A stretch of DNA of 64,000 bases from Hexactinellida sp. DTS-2022 (GCA_028753945.1 JAPNXP010000001.1:1912501-1976500); one strand, 5' to 3'. Shown: positions 46,300-58,583, counted from the stretch's first letter. The notes: a model not told the origin generated them from the sequence alone. Numbers and translations: made by a program.

Positions 46300-49131
46300 T
46301 CATAATAGATTCTTGATAAGTTTGTTAGCCTTAAATGCTTCTACTTGATCTTTACGCCTAGTTTCACTGATTTCCCTTGAAAGTCCAGTTAGGTAGAGGT
46401 TAGCAATAATAGAATTTGTTTGATTTCGGAGGGCAATGTAATTTGATTCACAAGCAAATGTAGTATCCCATTGGTTTGACATCACCTCAAGTAGACGGTA
46501 AATGAGAATCTTCAATGGCAACATAGTAGCTAGGATCTTTGTTTCTAAATACTGAACAACGCAAAATGCTGTTTCTACATAACTGTGGAGGACTGACGAA
46601 GGTAATTGAAGGCCGCCCCTATTTAATGCGCTAACAAAAGAAGTTGTCATGGGATCTTTATGAAGAAGATCAGAACAGTTTTGGCATTTAGATTGTTTAA
46701 GAAGTGAACGAGTAATATAACCTGAAATGTAGGCTACAACGTATTTTGTATCATGTGATATTACAAGCTGTTCGAGTAAGTTACTATGGAGATTTATAGC
46801 CAAAAACTCAGTAATTTTCTTATTGATAGCATCAGTTGTAGAGTATTGTAATTTGTAGAGCTGTACCGGATTAGAGATTCTCTACTCCGGCCGGATCCGG
46901 ATATCCGGTGCTCAATTATCCGGTTATCCGGCTAAATATGTATTTGACAAATGAAACCATAATATTACATCAATAACAAGTTCTGCTTATTCATAATTAA
47001 ATTGTCCATAAACTAAGCTTGTTTTTTTTAGGGAGGCTTCTAAAATAATTTATCTGATTCCACAATTGATACAGTATATGAATATACTTTCAATCGCATT
47101 CACCTTTGGTAAATAAGATCTTTTCAATAACATATTTATTTTCGATTCCTATATATTATAGCTTGAAAGGTTGCATTTATTATCAATCCAAGCATGAGTG
47201 AAATTTGGCATTTTTCTCACTATCTAATAACGATTCTTTCAGAGCACTCTGTAATGAATGTGATGCCAATACATATATCACGTGGTAAAAATCCTAAACA
47301 TATAGCACGTCACCACTGTGGAACCACATAAAACATTCACATCCAGAAATTTACAAAGAAAAAACAATAAATGAAAATCCTCTTGTAGAAATTCACAACA
47401 GGTGATCATAATATTTTTCAATCAACTAGTTCTGCTATTACACATTATCTAAATTATATTCCAAGAATATCTGTACAAGAAAACTTGTACCAGACATTAG
47501 AACGACAGAAAAAATGGACAGTTAATGAGTATAATGACCCTAGAGCTATGCAAATTCACTTGATATTCGGAGAGATAATTATTCTTTAATTCATACACAA
47601 ATACAATTGGGACCGTTATCCGGCCGGATAGTTGTTCATATCCGGTTCCGGCCGGATATCCGGTAATTGGCCGGATACACCGGATACCGGATTAGAACCG
47701 GATATCCGGTACAGCCCTAGTAATTTGCTATAATCTATATCGTGTTTGAGTAATATCTTGTACGATAAAATTAATTCAGACCTAAGAACTTCAGTCAAGC
47801 TGACTAAGAAACGGCCACCACTCATTTGCCTGTATTGCGAGAAACGCCTTTCCAAAGGATCCGTTTGAAATCGGCCAGTTAACACATATATATAACCTTC
47901 TTGGATTAATTCAGATGACAAGTCAGAAATAGCATTGTTGGTGGTGATTAATGCGTTAAAGGTTTGTTTCGACAAACCAAGTCTTTCAGAATCTTTCCAA
48001 ATTGTAAGCCATAGATTCATGCCTTGGATAAACTTGCATATATTTTCATAGTTACTGACATGTATCGCATTACCAATTGGGTTTGGATGATACCGTTCTT
48101 TCGCATTAACAATTAACCACCATGCATTCATAAGTTCTAAAAAAGCTGGGGTTACGTAATCTGAATCCTTTAGATATTGCCTCATTGCAGTCGTCGTTTT
48201 AGAATCAAATATGGCTAGCGCTAGAGGAACTGATTGTTTGTTATTACCTGGATGTAGTACTGAATAGTTCAGTGCAGGAGCTTTGCGAAGGTGACAATTC
48301 AAAGAATGATCAAAGTCGTGCACTTTGTGGAGGCTACACCATCGGACATGACCCTCTGGAACGCTGAATAATACATCCAAGAGAGAGAGAGTTCAAATTT
48401 AGGAACAGTAAAGAAACGCCTGCCAAGTAAATTATTTCGAATATTCTTTACGAGATGAACAGTATCATAAAATAAGTAAATATTTTTTTCTGTCATAGGA
48501 TTCTTCATGCAATAGTTTTTGCCATTGATAGGGAAATCTTTCATTAGTGTATTGAAAGAGGAAACATTAGACTGGTGATTGTCCGAAATTACACAACGAA
48601 GTTGGAAATCAGCATCATTCAGAATCTTGATACAATTGAGTATTCCATCACATATGATATGTTTTGATAACTTGACAATCGGTATCGCTTTAATAATATA
48701 GGGAATTGATTTTTAAGAGATACAACCATGAAGCATAGAATGCTCTTAAACATCTCAAGACTTTCGTTACAACCAATGAGATCTCGGCCATCAAATTGCA
48801 CTTGCTGTTGAAAATGCATTTCGTCTAAGAGAAGCACCACATCATTCCCACAAAATCCTTCATCTCGAAGTTTACAAAGTGCACTAATACTGTCAATAGA
48901 TTCTGATTTAAGATTACGCAATAGTCGTTCACTAGGTAAGGGCATGTGATGATGTAGTAATCTATATGCGGCATGAGATGTGTAACGTAATTGGAGAGCG
49001 AATCTAATAACATGTGAAGAATATTTACAAGACTTAGGGTGGTAATTACAAAGATGGAGGAGTTCTTTAACAGGCTCAGAATCAAAATTATGTGTAAAGT
49101 TTCTGCAATAGTTTGGTAAATTGGTGAGCAT
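46300..49131 (-). pseudogene. P-element (THAP9-like) transposase copy B, broken
   Basis: Minus-strand homology runs from LRYTSHAAYRLLHHHMPLPS and VVLLLDEMHF (first catalytic Asp region) through VISDNHQSN, FYDTVHLVKNIRNN, the late catalytic motif TDPLERRFSQYRQMSGG and the cysteine-containing tail KYVVAYISGYITRSLL, ending at 46300. The frame breaks at about 48690 (ATTATTAAAGCG), again in a CTCTCTCTC run near 48375, and is split by a hAT element at 46856-47719. No THAP zinc finger is attached. P-type transposases cut and paste DNA with an RNase H-like core; this copy cannot encode one product. It abuts copy A in the same orientation. Confidence 0.85.
46856..47719 (-). mobile_element. Non-autonomous hAT element with BED-finger remnant
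   Basis: Ends TAGAGCTGTACCGGAT and ATCCGGTACAGCCCTA are flanked by the 8-bp repeat GTAATTTG at 46848-46855 and 47720-47727. Subterminal CCGGATATCCGG repeats line both ends. On the plus strand near 47250-47370 a decayed BED-type zinc finger reads CNECDANTYITRGKNPKHIA, and near 47480 LYQTLERQKKWTVN; both are typical of hAT transposase N-termini. It interrupts P-element copy B. Confidence 0.9.
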
Positions 49132-49206
49132 GTCTAAAGAGGTAATTTTATGAGTTCACTGATTTGGTAATATAATCTGGTAGTGGTATGGAAGAACTTT
49201 GAAAAC

Positions 49207-50794
49207 TTAGCTTAATCTGATAAAGTCTTCCGTCTGAGATTTAATTTCTCGATTGGAGTTTTGAATTTGTATAGCTGCGGCAGTTTGATCATTGAAAATT
49301 CTCAAAGCCAGATGTACAGTCTGACGTTCAAGTTTTGTTGGCCAGCACGACTTAGCAGTTAGCTTGGGTGCTTGTTTGACTGAGGCAAACTGTTCTGATT
49401 TGAATAGTAACCTGACATCTTCCATTGTAGCTGTATTTGTAATAGAGAAGTTATCAAACGAGGGATAAATGAATGTCCGGTTGTAGTCTGTTTGATTGAG
49501 CCAATTGTTTCTGATTGTTTTCAGTATGTGAACAAAATCAAACAAGAAGAATAAATAACGACTAGGCCCTAGGGTCAACCGGGTGAGGTACGCCATGGCC
49601 TACTTAATATACGGCTATATATGTTCCCGAGAAGGCCAAGAAAGAAGAAGGCCAGTTTCTAATTTTCATTTTAGGATAAACTATGCCTCCTATTGTTGTT
49701 ATTTGGGTTGTATATGGGGTAATCAACCATTGCGAGTCCAATGGAACCACTTTTGAGAATCTCAGATTTGTGGTTAAGCTGTTTAGGCGCAATTTAATGA
49801 TGACACCACAAATATACAAAAATATAAAATTTGAGTATAAAGAACTGCGAGAAAATGAAAATAATTTGCTAATATACTTCGAATACATTTTCCGGATATA
49901 TATTGATAATGAATATATATAAACCAGCAATTATATACGTTTTATGTACGAAAATAGTAAGTTTTAATTCGGGTACTACTTGTATTTTAGCATGTGGTTG
50001 CTTTATAATTTTTCATTTTTTTTAGAATGTCGCCATTTTGTGATTTAGTAGCCTTTGGGGTATGAAATATATCCCTATATTAGTATTCCTATTATAAAAT
50101 TATTAGAAAGTAGGAAGAAACTGAAATTTATGATATTTGAAAAAAATTCATTTTACCATAAATTGTTACCGTCATCATTAAATGGCGCCTAAATAGCTTA
50201 ACCACAAATCTGAGATTCTCAAAAGTGGTTCTAATGGACTCGCAATGGTTGATTACCCCATATACAACCCAAATAACAACAATAGGAGGCATAGTTTATC
50301 CTAAAATGAAAATTAGAAACTGGCCTTCTTCTTTCTTGGCCTTCTCGGGAACATATATAGCCGTATATTAAGTAGGCCATGGGTACGCAGTGTTCTAGTT
50401 GTGAAGTATTTGAGAATAATTTGAAGAGAAGAACATTTAAGGGATAATTATCAGTTATGAGAGTAACAACAAAAAGATCACATGATTCAATATCGGATAT
50501 TACCTTCTTGGTGATTGGGAATATTTCGGATGCACTAGTTTCGGAACAAGGCAGAAGTCGGACGATAGTAGACCATTTAGTGTATAGGCTTGAAACCATA
50601 AAAGCTAGTATTGTTTTCGCAGGGTTGTTAGATGTATCAGAAGATCCAATAATATTCCCACCTTTGTAGCTATATTCAGCTTTCAAATGAATTTCATCCA
50701 TGTGAAGCGAGACATGGCGCTGTTGGTAATTAAATCCCGAAGTTAATAAAAACCCTATGTAAGTTGTTAAATTGGAACCGTAGGATTTGTTCAT
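49207..50794 (-). pseudogene. P-element (THAP9-like) transposase copy A, fragment split by a MITE
   Basis: The minus strand reads RHVSLHMDEIHLKAEYSYKG, LFVVTLITDNYPLNVLLFKL and then, after the 788-bp MITE, FLFDFVHILKTIRNNWLNQ and KSCWPTKLERQTVHLALRIF before a stop. It is close to copy C at 60536 and more distant from copy B. Both ends are missing: there is no THAP domain and nothing after the first third of the C-terminal half. The A/B junction around 49132-49206 has no evident element boundary. Confidence 0.85.
49594..50381. mobile_element. 788-bp long-TIR MITE, copy 1
   Basis: Starts CATGGCCTACTTAATATACG and ends with its complement; the inverted arms extend about 210 bp. It is flanked by the 7-bp repeat GGTACGC at 49587-49593 and 50382-50388. 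A 108-residue minus-strand ORF in it is identical in copy 2 but looks like chance. It interrupts P-element copy A. Confidence 0.92.
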
Positions 50795-50932
50795 AATAAA
50801 AAATTTTCATATTAAGCAGACGAAATCTTGTTCATAATAAGCAGACCTGAATGTATTAAATATTTAATTCCAGGAATTGTGGTTCGTAAAATTGAAAATT
50901 TTCTTAATTCCTTAACTAAAATTCCTCAAGTA

Positions 50933-51116
50933 CAGTAGAACTCGGTTAAGATGTAGACCCTCGGGGAAGAAAAATTAGTATGTACTATATCCGAGTGTAC
51001 GTGCTAACCAAGTTGATACTACATAGAGATACATATAAATTTACAAACTTGGTCAATAAAAATTAGTACGTAAAAACCCCGAAGTACGTAGAAGGACGTA
51101 CTAACCGAGTTCACTG
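50933..51116. mobile_element. pogo-like MITE
   Basis: Starts CAGTAGAACTCGGTTAAGAT and ends GTACTAACCGAGTTCACTG, bounded by TA. Confidence 0.7.
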
Positions 51117-51777
51117 TATTCCAAAATGAAATTGATTGTTGTATTGTTTTTATACTGCTTAGCTTGAATTAATCCATTTTGGCTCATCTATTTCTGTAAA
51201 TCTAGATTATAAAATTTTCAGACTTCAAACAATCCATGGTGTGGTAGTTCATTGACTAGTGAACAGTCCTGTATAGCGTAGTTCACGACCTGGGATATTA
51301 TCTCTTACTAGCGCGCTTCGCTTGCTAGGTTGCTTCGCGGCAGAACACAACCACACACACCAACCGCTTCGCGATTGGTGTGTGTAGTTTATATATCTAA
51401 CATTGATTATAAAGCATAAATAGGCCTAAATAGTCAAATTTAACGATGTGAAATTTTAGTGATTACGTCATCATGCGATAATGAGTTAGCATATTGGCAA
51501 TCTGGTGTGACCAAGGTGTCCGCATCATTAATGTCCATGTTCTATTAAATTTTCAGATTTTATCTCTTAGAGGGCGCGAATTATGTGCGATTAAGTGAAT
51601 TTTCAGGGTTCTCGAAATGTGACAATGACGTCATAACTTGTCGAGGTGAGAAATTTTGAGTGGAAACCTCAACTTGTTGGCGTGTGCCAAAAGTTACCCC
51701 TATATGCCAAAAATCTCATTTGGAAACCTTCCAGTTTCTTCAATCAACTCGGAACATACAAACAAATATATATACTA

Positions 51778-52563
51778 CGAGCCCTTCGGTCTCGGTCGCT
51801 TTGCGACAGATCGGTGCTACGCACCTCAAGTTAACGGCCGCTGTGCGGCCTTACTCCTCACCCTTCTGCCATGGAAAATGGTAGAAAGGGACGTTATATA
51901 CACCCCTTTATAATATTTCCATAGTTTTAACTTATTTTTCCTGTTCTAAATTTATAAACGCGAAATTCGTGTTCAGCATACTTGTTTACCTATAATACCC
52001 GTTGAAAGCTAACTTCTAGGTCGATTTTGAATTTCATTAATTTGTTTACCTATTTTGTGTAAACAACAACAATAAATATTCATATTAGAAATTTCTAAAC
52101 GCGAAATTCGTGTTCAGCATACTTGTTTACCTATAATACCCGTTGAAAGCTAACTTGTAGGGTGATTTTGAATTTCATTAATTTGTTTACCTATTTTGTG
52201 TAAACAACAACAATAAATATTCATATTAGAAATTTCTAAACGCGAAATTCGTGTTCAGCATACTTGTTTACCTGTAATACCCGTTGAAAGCTAACTTCTA
52301 GGTTAATTTTGAATTTTCAATAATTTATTTACCTATTTTTGTAAACAACAACAATAAATATTCACATTATAAATTTGTAAATGCGAAATTCGTGATCAGC
52401 ATACTTGTTTACCTATTATAACAATTGTTTACATATCATAACATTTGGAAGTTAGTTTCTATCAAAATTATAAATGCGGTTTCTTATCCCCCATCACTTT
52501 AATACAATCCGGACAAACAAACACACACACAAACAAACAACAATCGAGATTTAATAATATAGA
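51778..52563 (-). mobile_element. Helitron-like element, CTCG family
   Basis: On the minus strand it starts TCTATATTATTAAATCTC and ends ACCGAAGGGCTCG, between A and T. It contains four units of a 141-bp minisatellite (51961-52440) that includes CGAAATTCGTGTTCAGCATA. No ORF. Confidence 0.82.
51961..52440. repeat. 141-bp minisatellite inside a Helitron
   Basis: CGAAATTCG recurs at 51961, 52102, 52243 and 52384, each 141 bp apart, with AACAACAACAATAAATATTC in each full unit. Confidence 0.9.
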
Positions 52564-52621
52564 TAATTATATACACACACACACATAAACAATACAGCCT
52601 TGAGTTTTAATAGTATAGATG

Positions 52622-54839
52622 GAATTTGTAGAATCCGAAAACTGTAAAAGTAAATCTTCACATAACTTCTTCTGTCCCCGACTTGTAAGTGGTTGGAATG
52701 CTGGTAGCTTATATCCCATGGTAGCCACTTCTATTAAATTTTAATCATAATTATTTCAACTACACTTGCACGCACTATAACATCAATAACTGTAGCAACA
52801 TCTACTGGATTTTCTTCGCAAATAGTAGCTTCCTCTCTGTCTGTTGAACGTTTACTTATACGTACTTTATACATTAAAACTTTACTTTTACTACATACTT
52901 CAACTTTTACACTTGAAATTTTTAAATATCGTACTAACTTTATCAACAGTTGGTTTAGTATAACTAAATTTATCTTCTTACTTCTAGACCACTCCTCTTT
53001 GCACTCCTCCTAATTCTCCACGCGTAATCTCTTCTTAAGTTTAAACACTTTATGAGCCAGTGGAGTGAAAGCAAATTTAAACGCCGCGGTCCTATTGTCT
53101 ATGTTATTATAAACTGTTTATTGAAATCAGCAGCTCGTATCCCGGTCTCTGAATTAAATATGGGGAAGCTGCATTTGTCCGAATTTTGTAGTATTCATTT
53201 GTCCGAATTTTGAAGTATGCATCTGTCCGACTGACGTATGCATTTGTCCGACTGGAGTATGCATTTGTCCGAATTTACATTGATGTAAGCATTTGTCATT
53301 CATATGATATTTTGTCACTAAGACACTTAGAAATGCGAGTGTTTTATCAATAATCAATACAAGGCACTTAGAAAGTAGGTGTTTTCCCAATGATCACGTA
53401 GACACTGAGATTTTCCACCAGGGCACCATACCCACACGCTCCAAAAGGGCGCGCTTTCCCCCGAAATCATATATACGCACTTAGAAATGCGTGCGTTTTA
53501 ACAATAAACCATAAAATCACACTTAGAAATGCGAGTGTTTTATCAATGATCCATAAAAACTCAATGACAAATGCTTACTTCTGTCGGACAAATGCATACA
53601 ACAAAATTCGGACAAATGCATACTCCAAAATTTCGGACAAATGCATACTAGGAATTCGGACAAAAGCATGCGCCCCTTAAATATGCTGTGTTTAACAATT
53701 CTGAACCAATTCTCAACAAACGCATTAATGCGATTGTTGCATTCTCTGACGAATTAACTGTACATAAAATTATCCCACTCCACAACGATAACAATGGCAT
53801 ATAATACGTGAGAAAAAAATCAACTATCTGGGGGTTATAAGATACACTAGGATCATGTTGCGAATTATTGTCGAATTCGCTTATTGAGACTAAAGTATTA
53901 CGATAAATCATTTCAAAATGTCTGCCAAAAGGGGATTTCTCTCTGTAAGTTACAGCGTTACTCTTAACTCCAGTCTATCCTCGAATTCATTCGGAATATC
54001 ATAACTAACATTAATCTCCGCCCTAATACATTCTTCTAGTTGGTTTAATTTAGTGCAATAAACACTAGTTTGCTTCTTACTACACAAAATATAACAAATT
54101 AACCCGAAAAGTTGATTAATTTCATCCATTTTTAAAAATTAACCATACGACCAAAAACATGCAATATTATTCTTTTTAAAGCTTTTTCTAAATTGAATTT
54201 CTTATTTAAATTATAACTAATTCTGTGCATGATATGAGTCGAGCAGAGATGGAGGACTGTTATAACACCTAAGTTCTCATTATTAGCTATAAATTCCCAA
54301 CAATATTGGAGATAATGGAAAATAGTAAATTTGTTAATTTATTAAACGCTAAACATGTACTGTGCATCATAGTCCAACTAAAATCTATCTCAACTTTCTT
54401 AAGTTGTATTAGATTTTAGTTTCATTGTGTTAAATAATTTTACACTCAAACACCATTTATTCAGGAAGTGTGAGATCTCAGCTGTGCTATGATCGCTACT
54501 AATCATTTCAGCTAATGGGATGGGACTGGTCGAAAACTCCGGGTGTTGTATTGTAAGGGCATAGTAAAATATTTTCTTAGAACAGGAAGGGGGTTTAGAA
54601 TTAAGAAAACCAGTCGCATCTAAATACAAAACAATATCTTTACTATTTATTAGTTATAGAATTTCCAGCTGCTTATAAGAATACATATGATGAAAGGATC
54701 CTGTACGAAACCTGAACATAGCCTGGTAGGGGGATTCATGAAGGAGATAACGGAAATACTGCTGGGTTGCTGCTACATCTTCCTTACATAAATTAGAAAA
54801 CCACTCCGTAGATTTCAATTCAGCTTTGACTTTCCGCAA
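52622..54839 (-). pseudogene. RNase H-like transposase gene of the OTU-bearing family, broken
   Basis: Minus-strand pieces in order: FSNLCKEDVAATQQYFRYLL, then YLDATGFLNSKPP with KIFYYALTIQHPEF and PLAEMISSDHS (a likely RNase H-type catalytic block), VITVLHLCSTHIMHRI, LTYYMPLLSLWSGIIL, RFVENWFRIVKHSIF and, beyond an inserted MITE, TAAFKFAFTPLAHKVFK. The last segment matches the one preceding the OTU protease at 29.3-30.1 kb. Several frameshifts and stops show it is dead. I know such DATG-type ORFs only as unnamed transposase-like genes in animals. The OTU part is not recognisable in this copy. Confidence 0.6.
53162..53676. mobile_element. MITE with GCATTTGTCCGAATT subterminal repeats
   Basis: Ends GGGGAAGCTGCATTTGTCCG and CGGACAAAAGCATGCGCCCC are flanked by TTAAATAT at 53154-53161 and 53677-53684. 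Five GCATTTGTCCGA-like units on the left face four inverted ones on the right. The core has CACTTAGAAATGCGAGTGTTTTATCAAT-type repeats, about three copies between 53325 and 53555. It is inserted in the coding region of the OTU-family pseudogene. Confidence 0.82.
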
Positions 54840-55019
54840 ACAATCTTGTGATTTAAGAGAAGTAATATTACCAAAACAGAGAGCATGATTACTTTATATT
54901 AAAACTGACAACTTTGAAACACAAATGGTGATATAAAGTTCTGAGATTGAAGTTTTAAGTAATACGAGTAGTAGTGACTGTGGTGAGTTTTATCTCGAAC
55001 TGAGTGAGTGGGATAATAT

Positions 55020-55267
55020 GGGGCGTTCCGTGTGGGGGGTATGGGGGGTGCTGCACCCCCACACTTTTCGCCTATCTGGTCGGTAATTCTTGGGTCGTCG
55101 CCTCGTCGGTAAAACTGATCGATTAACAGTAATTTCGGATATTCTTGTTGATGAAACCTGTGGGTAAACTGTTCTATCTGCCTCCACGTATAGCACCAAT
55201 GCATGTTCGTCGGTAAAACCAAGAAGTTACACCCCCCCACTCAAAATGGTCACGGGACGCCCCTGGG
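55020..55267. mobile_element. hAT-like MITE
   Basis: Ends GGGGCGTTCCGTG and CACGGGACGCCCC, with GATAATAT on both sides (55012-55019 and 55268-55275). Confidence 0.7.
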
Positions 55268-55899
55268 GATAATATTTGTATTACCAATTCTACTGGTAAA
55301 ACTTAATTGATTAGTAATTGGACTAATGTTTTTACTGAAAAATTTAAAGATTTTGCCCCCAATGTGTGTGTTTGAAGTTTGTAAATTATTTGTTGAAGAA
55401 ACCTGATAGTCGCAGGGGTAATAGTCCTTTCTTCAGAGCTAGAGCGTATTGTAAGTTTTAAAATTGTCGATCTTATATCTTTTAAATTGATGATGCACTA
55501 AATTTGTTCGATTATGACATACTTGTCAAGATTTACTCAGAAGGATATTTGTCACTTCAACACAATAGACCAGTGGTTCCCAACCTTTTCCAAAAAATGT
55601 CAGGATATTACCCCCTAACCTATATTTTTGCTATAATTCCTCCCCAGCACTACAATGTACAATTTTGGTATTGAAATACGGTTACTGAAAAATTAAGTGA
55701 AAATATAAATAATACTGTTAATGAGAACAGTCAATATTATCAATACTAGGTATTTTTAATTACTCAGTGATTAAATCATTCAGTGAGACAAAGTGATCCA
55801 GAAAATTTCATTAATACGAGCCCTTCGGTCTCGGTCACTTTGCGACAGATCGGTGCTACACAATACAAGTTAACGGCCGCTACGCGGCCTTACTCCTCG

Positions 55900-56687
55900 C
55901 ATGGCCTACTTAATATACGGCTATATATGTTCCCGAGAAGGCCAAGAAAGAAGAAGGCCAGTTTCTAATTTTCATTTTAGGATAAACTATGCCTCCTATT
56001 GTTGTTATTTGGGTTGTATATGGGGTAATCAACCATTGCGAGTCCATTAGAACCACTTTTGAGAATCTCAGATTTGTGGTTAAGCTATTTAGGCGCCATT
56101 TAATGATGACGGTAACAATTTATGGTAAAATGAATTTTTTTCAAATATCATAAATTTCAGTTTCTTCCTACTTTCTAATAATTTTATAATAGGAATACTA
56201 ATATAGGGATATATTTCATACCCCAAAGGCTACTAAATCACAAAATGGCGACATTCTAAAAAAAATGAAAAATTATAAAGCAACCACATGCTAAAATACA
56301 AGTAGTATCCGAATTAAAACTTACTATTTTCGTACATAAAACGTATATAATTGCTGGTTTATATATATTCATTATCAATATATATCCGGAAAATGTATTC
56401 GAAGTATATTAGCAAATTATTTTCATTTTCTCGCAGTTCTTTATACTCAAATTTTATATTTTTGTATATTTGTGGTGTCATCATTAAATTGCGCCTAAAC
56501 AGCTTAACCACAAATCTGAGATTCTCAAAAGTGGTTCCATTGGACTCGCAATGGTTGATTACCCCATATACAACCCAAATAACAACAATAGGAGGCATAG
56601 TTTATCCTAAAATGAAAATTAGAAACTGGCCTTCTTCTTTCTTGGCCTTCTCGGGAACATATATAGCCGTATATTAAGTAGGCCATG
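55900..56687. mobile_element. 788-bp long-TIR MITE, copy 2
   Basis: Same length and ends as copy 1, in the opposite orientation and nearly identical, flanked by the 7-bp repeat CTCCTCG at 55893-55899 and 56688-56694. Confidence 0.92.
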
Positions 56688-56738
56688 CTCCTCGCTAAAC
56701 GATTGATTACCTTATTAGTAATATTTGTCATAGTTATA

Positions 56739-58238
56739 TCTTATATATTAAATCACAATGATTTTTTTTTTGTTGTTGTTCGGAATTGATTGAGGAACTG
56801 GTAAGAGATACAGACTTGAAATTTGGCAGGAGGCAGGGGCGTAGCCAGTGGGCCTGCAGGGCCTGCCGGCAGGCCCAAACTAAATTCCCGCAGGCCCAAC
56901 TGGGCCTGCGCATTTTCAGAATTTATTCTTCTGAAAATGCGACAACACTTAATTATCTAGAGCTGGACTAATTACAAATGGTAAGTTGTATTATATTTGG
57001 TTTGAAATATTAGTAATATGGTGGTACGTGTCAGTTGTCTTTTTATTACTTCAAACCTTTAAACGATTTCATTACCTTAAGTTCTGCTTGTAGCTTGCAT
57101 TCATTTATACTTGTGCATGTGCGGTATTTAGCTTTTCCTTTTAGATAAATCATGTTTTAAACTACGTAATAAGAAATCAGCAAGTGATAAATAAACGAGA
57201 TCGTAATATAATTTGCAGGCCCTACGGCAAAGCCGCAGGTCCTATGAAGGCCCAGTCCGTAAAAACTGGCTACGCCACTGGCAGGAGGGTGGGAAATAAT
57301 GTTTCTAGGAACAAGTTCTAATATCTAAGAAAAATATTCACATGTTCCCTTCCCTAAAGGTGACAAAACTTTAGCCTATTAAATTCGAGGGTTTTCCAGT
57401 ATGGATTAGCAGCTAGCATTCAGTTCGTATAAAAGGATTTTAGTGTCTCTATCAATTGTTAAGTGTGTATTATAGAATGCCTATCTGAGACTGTGATTTA
57501 ATTGGTCGAGAGGAAGTTCATTCATCCAATCAGTCAATGTGTTCCATGTGTCGACCCATACATTTCTAACATTCCATTGTGTCTATTTGATTATTACCAA
57601 TCAATACAATAACTTCTCCACAGCCCAAAGTCAGGGTTCCACAGAGTTGTACAGTTCCTTAGTGATATTTAATTAATTTTCTATTGGGGAGTTGGTATAT
57701 TATTATACACGGACATGCGTTAATAACTAGAAAATTGTCAGTTCTAATTAGCATAAATATTCGACAGTACAGGCGCTGATTAGTATTTCCCAATTTATTT
57801 TTTCTGTCCTTATACGTATATACCTATGGCTAGGGCCCATTTATATAGCTTAGGGGGGCACAACCCTGAAACAATAGCATTACTGTTATGTGTGTCATTA
57901 GCGGTCACCTAAATATTTCCCATATGATTCCCCGTAATATAATGAACCTGTGTATAGGGCCTTTGAATTTTAAGTAATGCCAAGGGGTAAGTATTGCAGC
58001 CCGTCCTTTTTATTACAAAATGGAAAAAATCGTAATGTAGGGAGGGGTATATAATTTTGTTAATTTTTCGTTACATAACCGACATTTTTATAGGCTCCTA
58101 GAATCAGTTTGAGCTCAATCATTCACATACATTACTAACCGGCATTTAATTTGAAAAGCTATCTGCTTTAAATACAAGCGAGGGCCCTAGGCCCGAGTGC
58201 AAGTTGTAAGAACGCGCGTAGCGCGGACGAGCAGCTTG
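56739..58238 (+). mobile_element. Helitron-like element, CTTG family, with nested hAT MITE
   Basis: Starts TCTTATATATTAAATC after A and ends ACGAGCAGCTTG before T. The host Helitron resumes as TACTTATAAT, which fixes the 3' boundary. It resembles 27865-28629 but is longer through a nested MITE and extra sequence. Confidence 0.82.
56834..57280. mobile_element. hAT-type MITE (CAGGGGCGTAGCCAG ends)
   Basis: Ends CAGGGGCGTAGCCAG and CTGGCTACGCCACTG, flanked by GCAGGAGG at 56826-56833 and 57281-57288. GGCCTGCAGG-rich subterminal blocks. Confidence 0.9.
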
Positions 58239-58583
58239 TACTTATAATACCGGTTGAAAGCCAACTTCTAGGTTGATTATGAATTTTCACTAATTTGTTT
58301 ACCTATTTGTGTAAATAATAACAACAAAACTCGTATTATAAATTTATAAACGCGAAATTCGTGTTCAGGATACTTGGAAGTTAGTTTCAATCAAATTATA
58401 AATGCGGTTTCTTTTCCCCCATCACTTTAATACAATCCGGATTAATTAACACACAAACAAACACACAACAATCGAGATTTAATAATATAGATATCTAAGT
58501 ATGTATGTGGAATTCCTCCCGAGGATGGCCAAATTCCTCCCCAGGGAGGAATTCCTCCCAGGTTGGGAACCACTGCAATAGAC

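Larger units (their letters stand above)
51308..52619 (-). mobile_element. Helitron-like element with CTAG end, nested host
   Basis: On the minus strand it starts TCTATACTATTAAAACTC after an A and ends GCGAAGCGCGCTAG before a T. It is the same family as 22452-23125. A second Helitron (51778-52563) is inserted in it. Hairpins with GCGAAGC occur at about 51311-51325, 51331-51340 and 51358-51375. Confidence 0.8.
55817..58491 (-). mobile_element. Helitron-like element, CTCG family, interrupted twice
   Basis: Minus-strand start TCTATATTATTAAATC at 58491 and end GGGCTCG at 55817, between A and T. Inside it lie the 788-bp MITE copy 2 and a CTTG-family Helitron. Confidence 0.82.
55571..58575. mobile_element. 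Outer hAT-type MITE hosting a four-level nest
   Basis: Ends CAGTGGTTCCCAACC and GGTTGGGAACCACTG are flanked by the 8-bp repeat CAATAGAC at 55563-55570 and 58576-58583. Its own sequence is only about 330 bp; the rest is inserted Helitrons and MITEs. The right part has GAATTCCTCCC repeats. Confidence 0.88.

Noticed and set aside
49604-49930. A conserved 108-aa ORF present in both 788-bp MITE copies
   Set aside because: Identity follows from the DNA copies being nearly identical; the ORF is low-complexity and overlaps the inverted arms, so it is not evidence of a gene.
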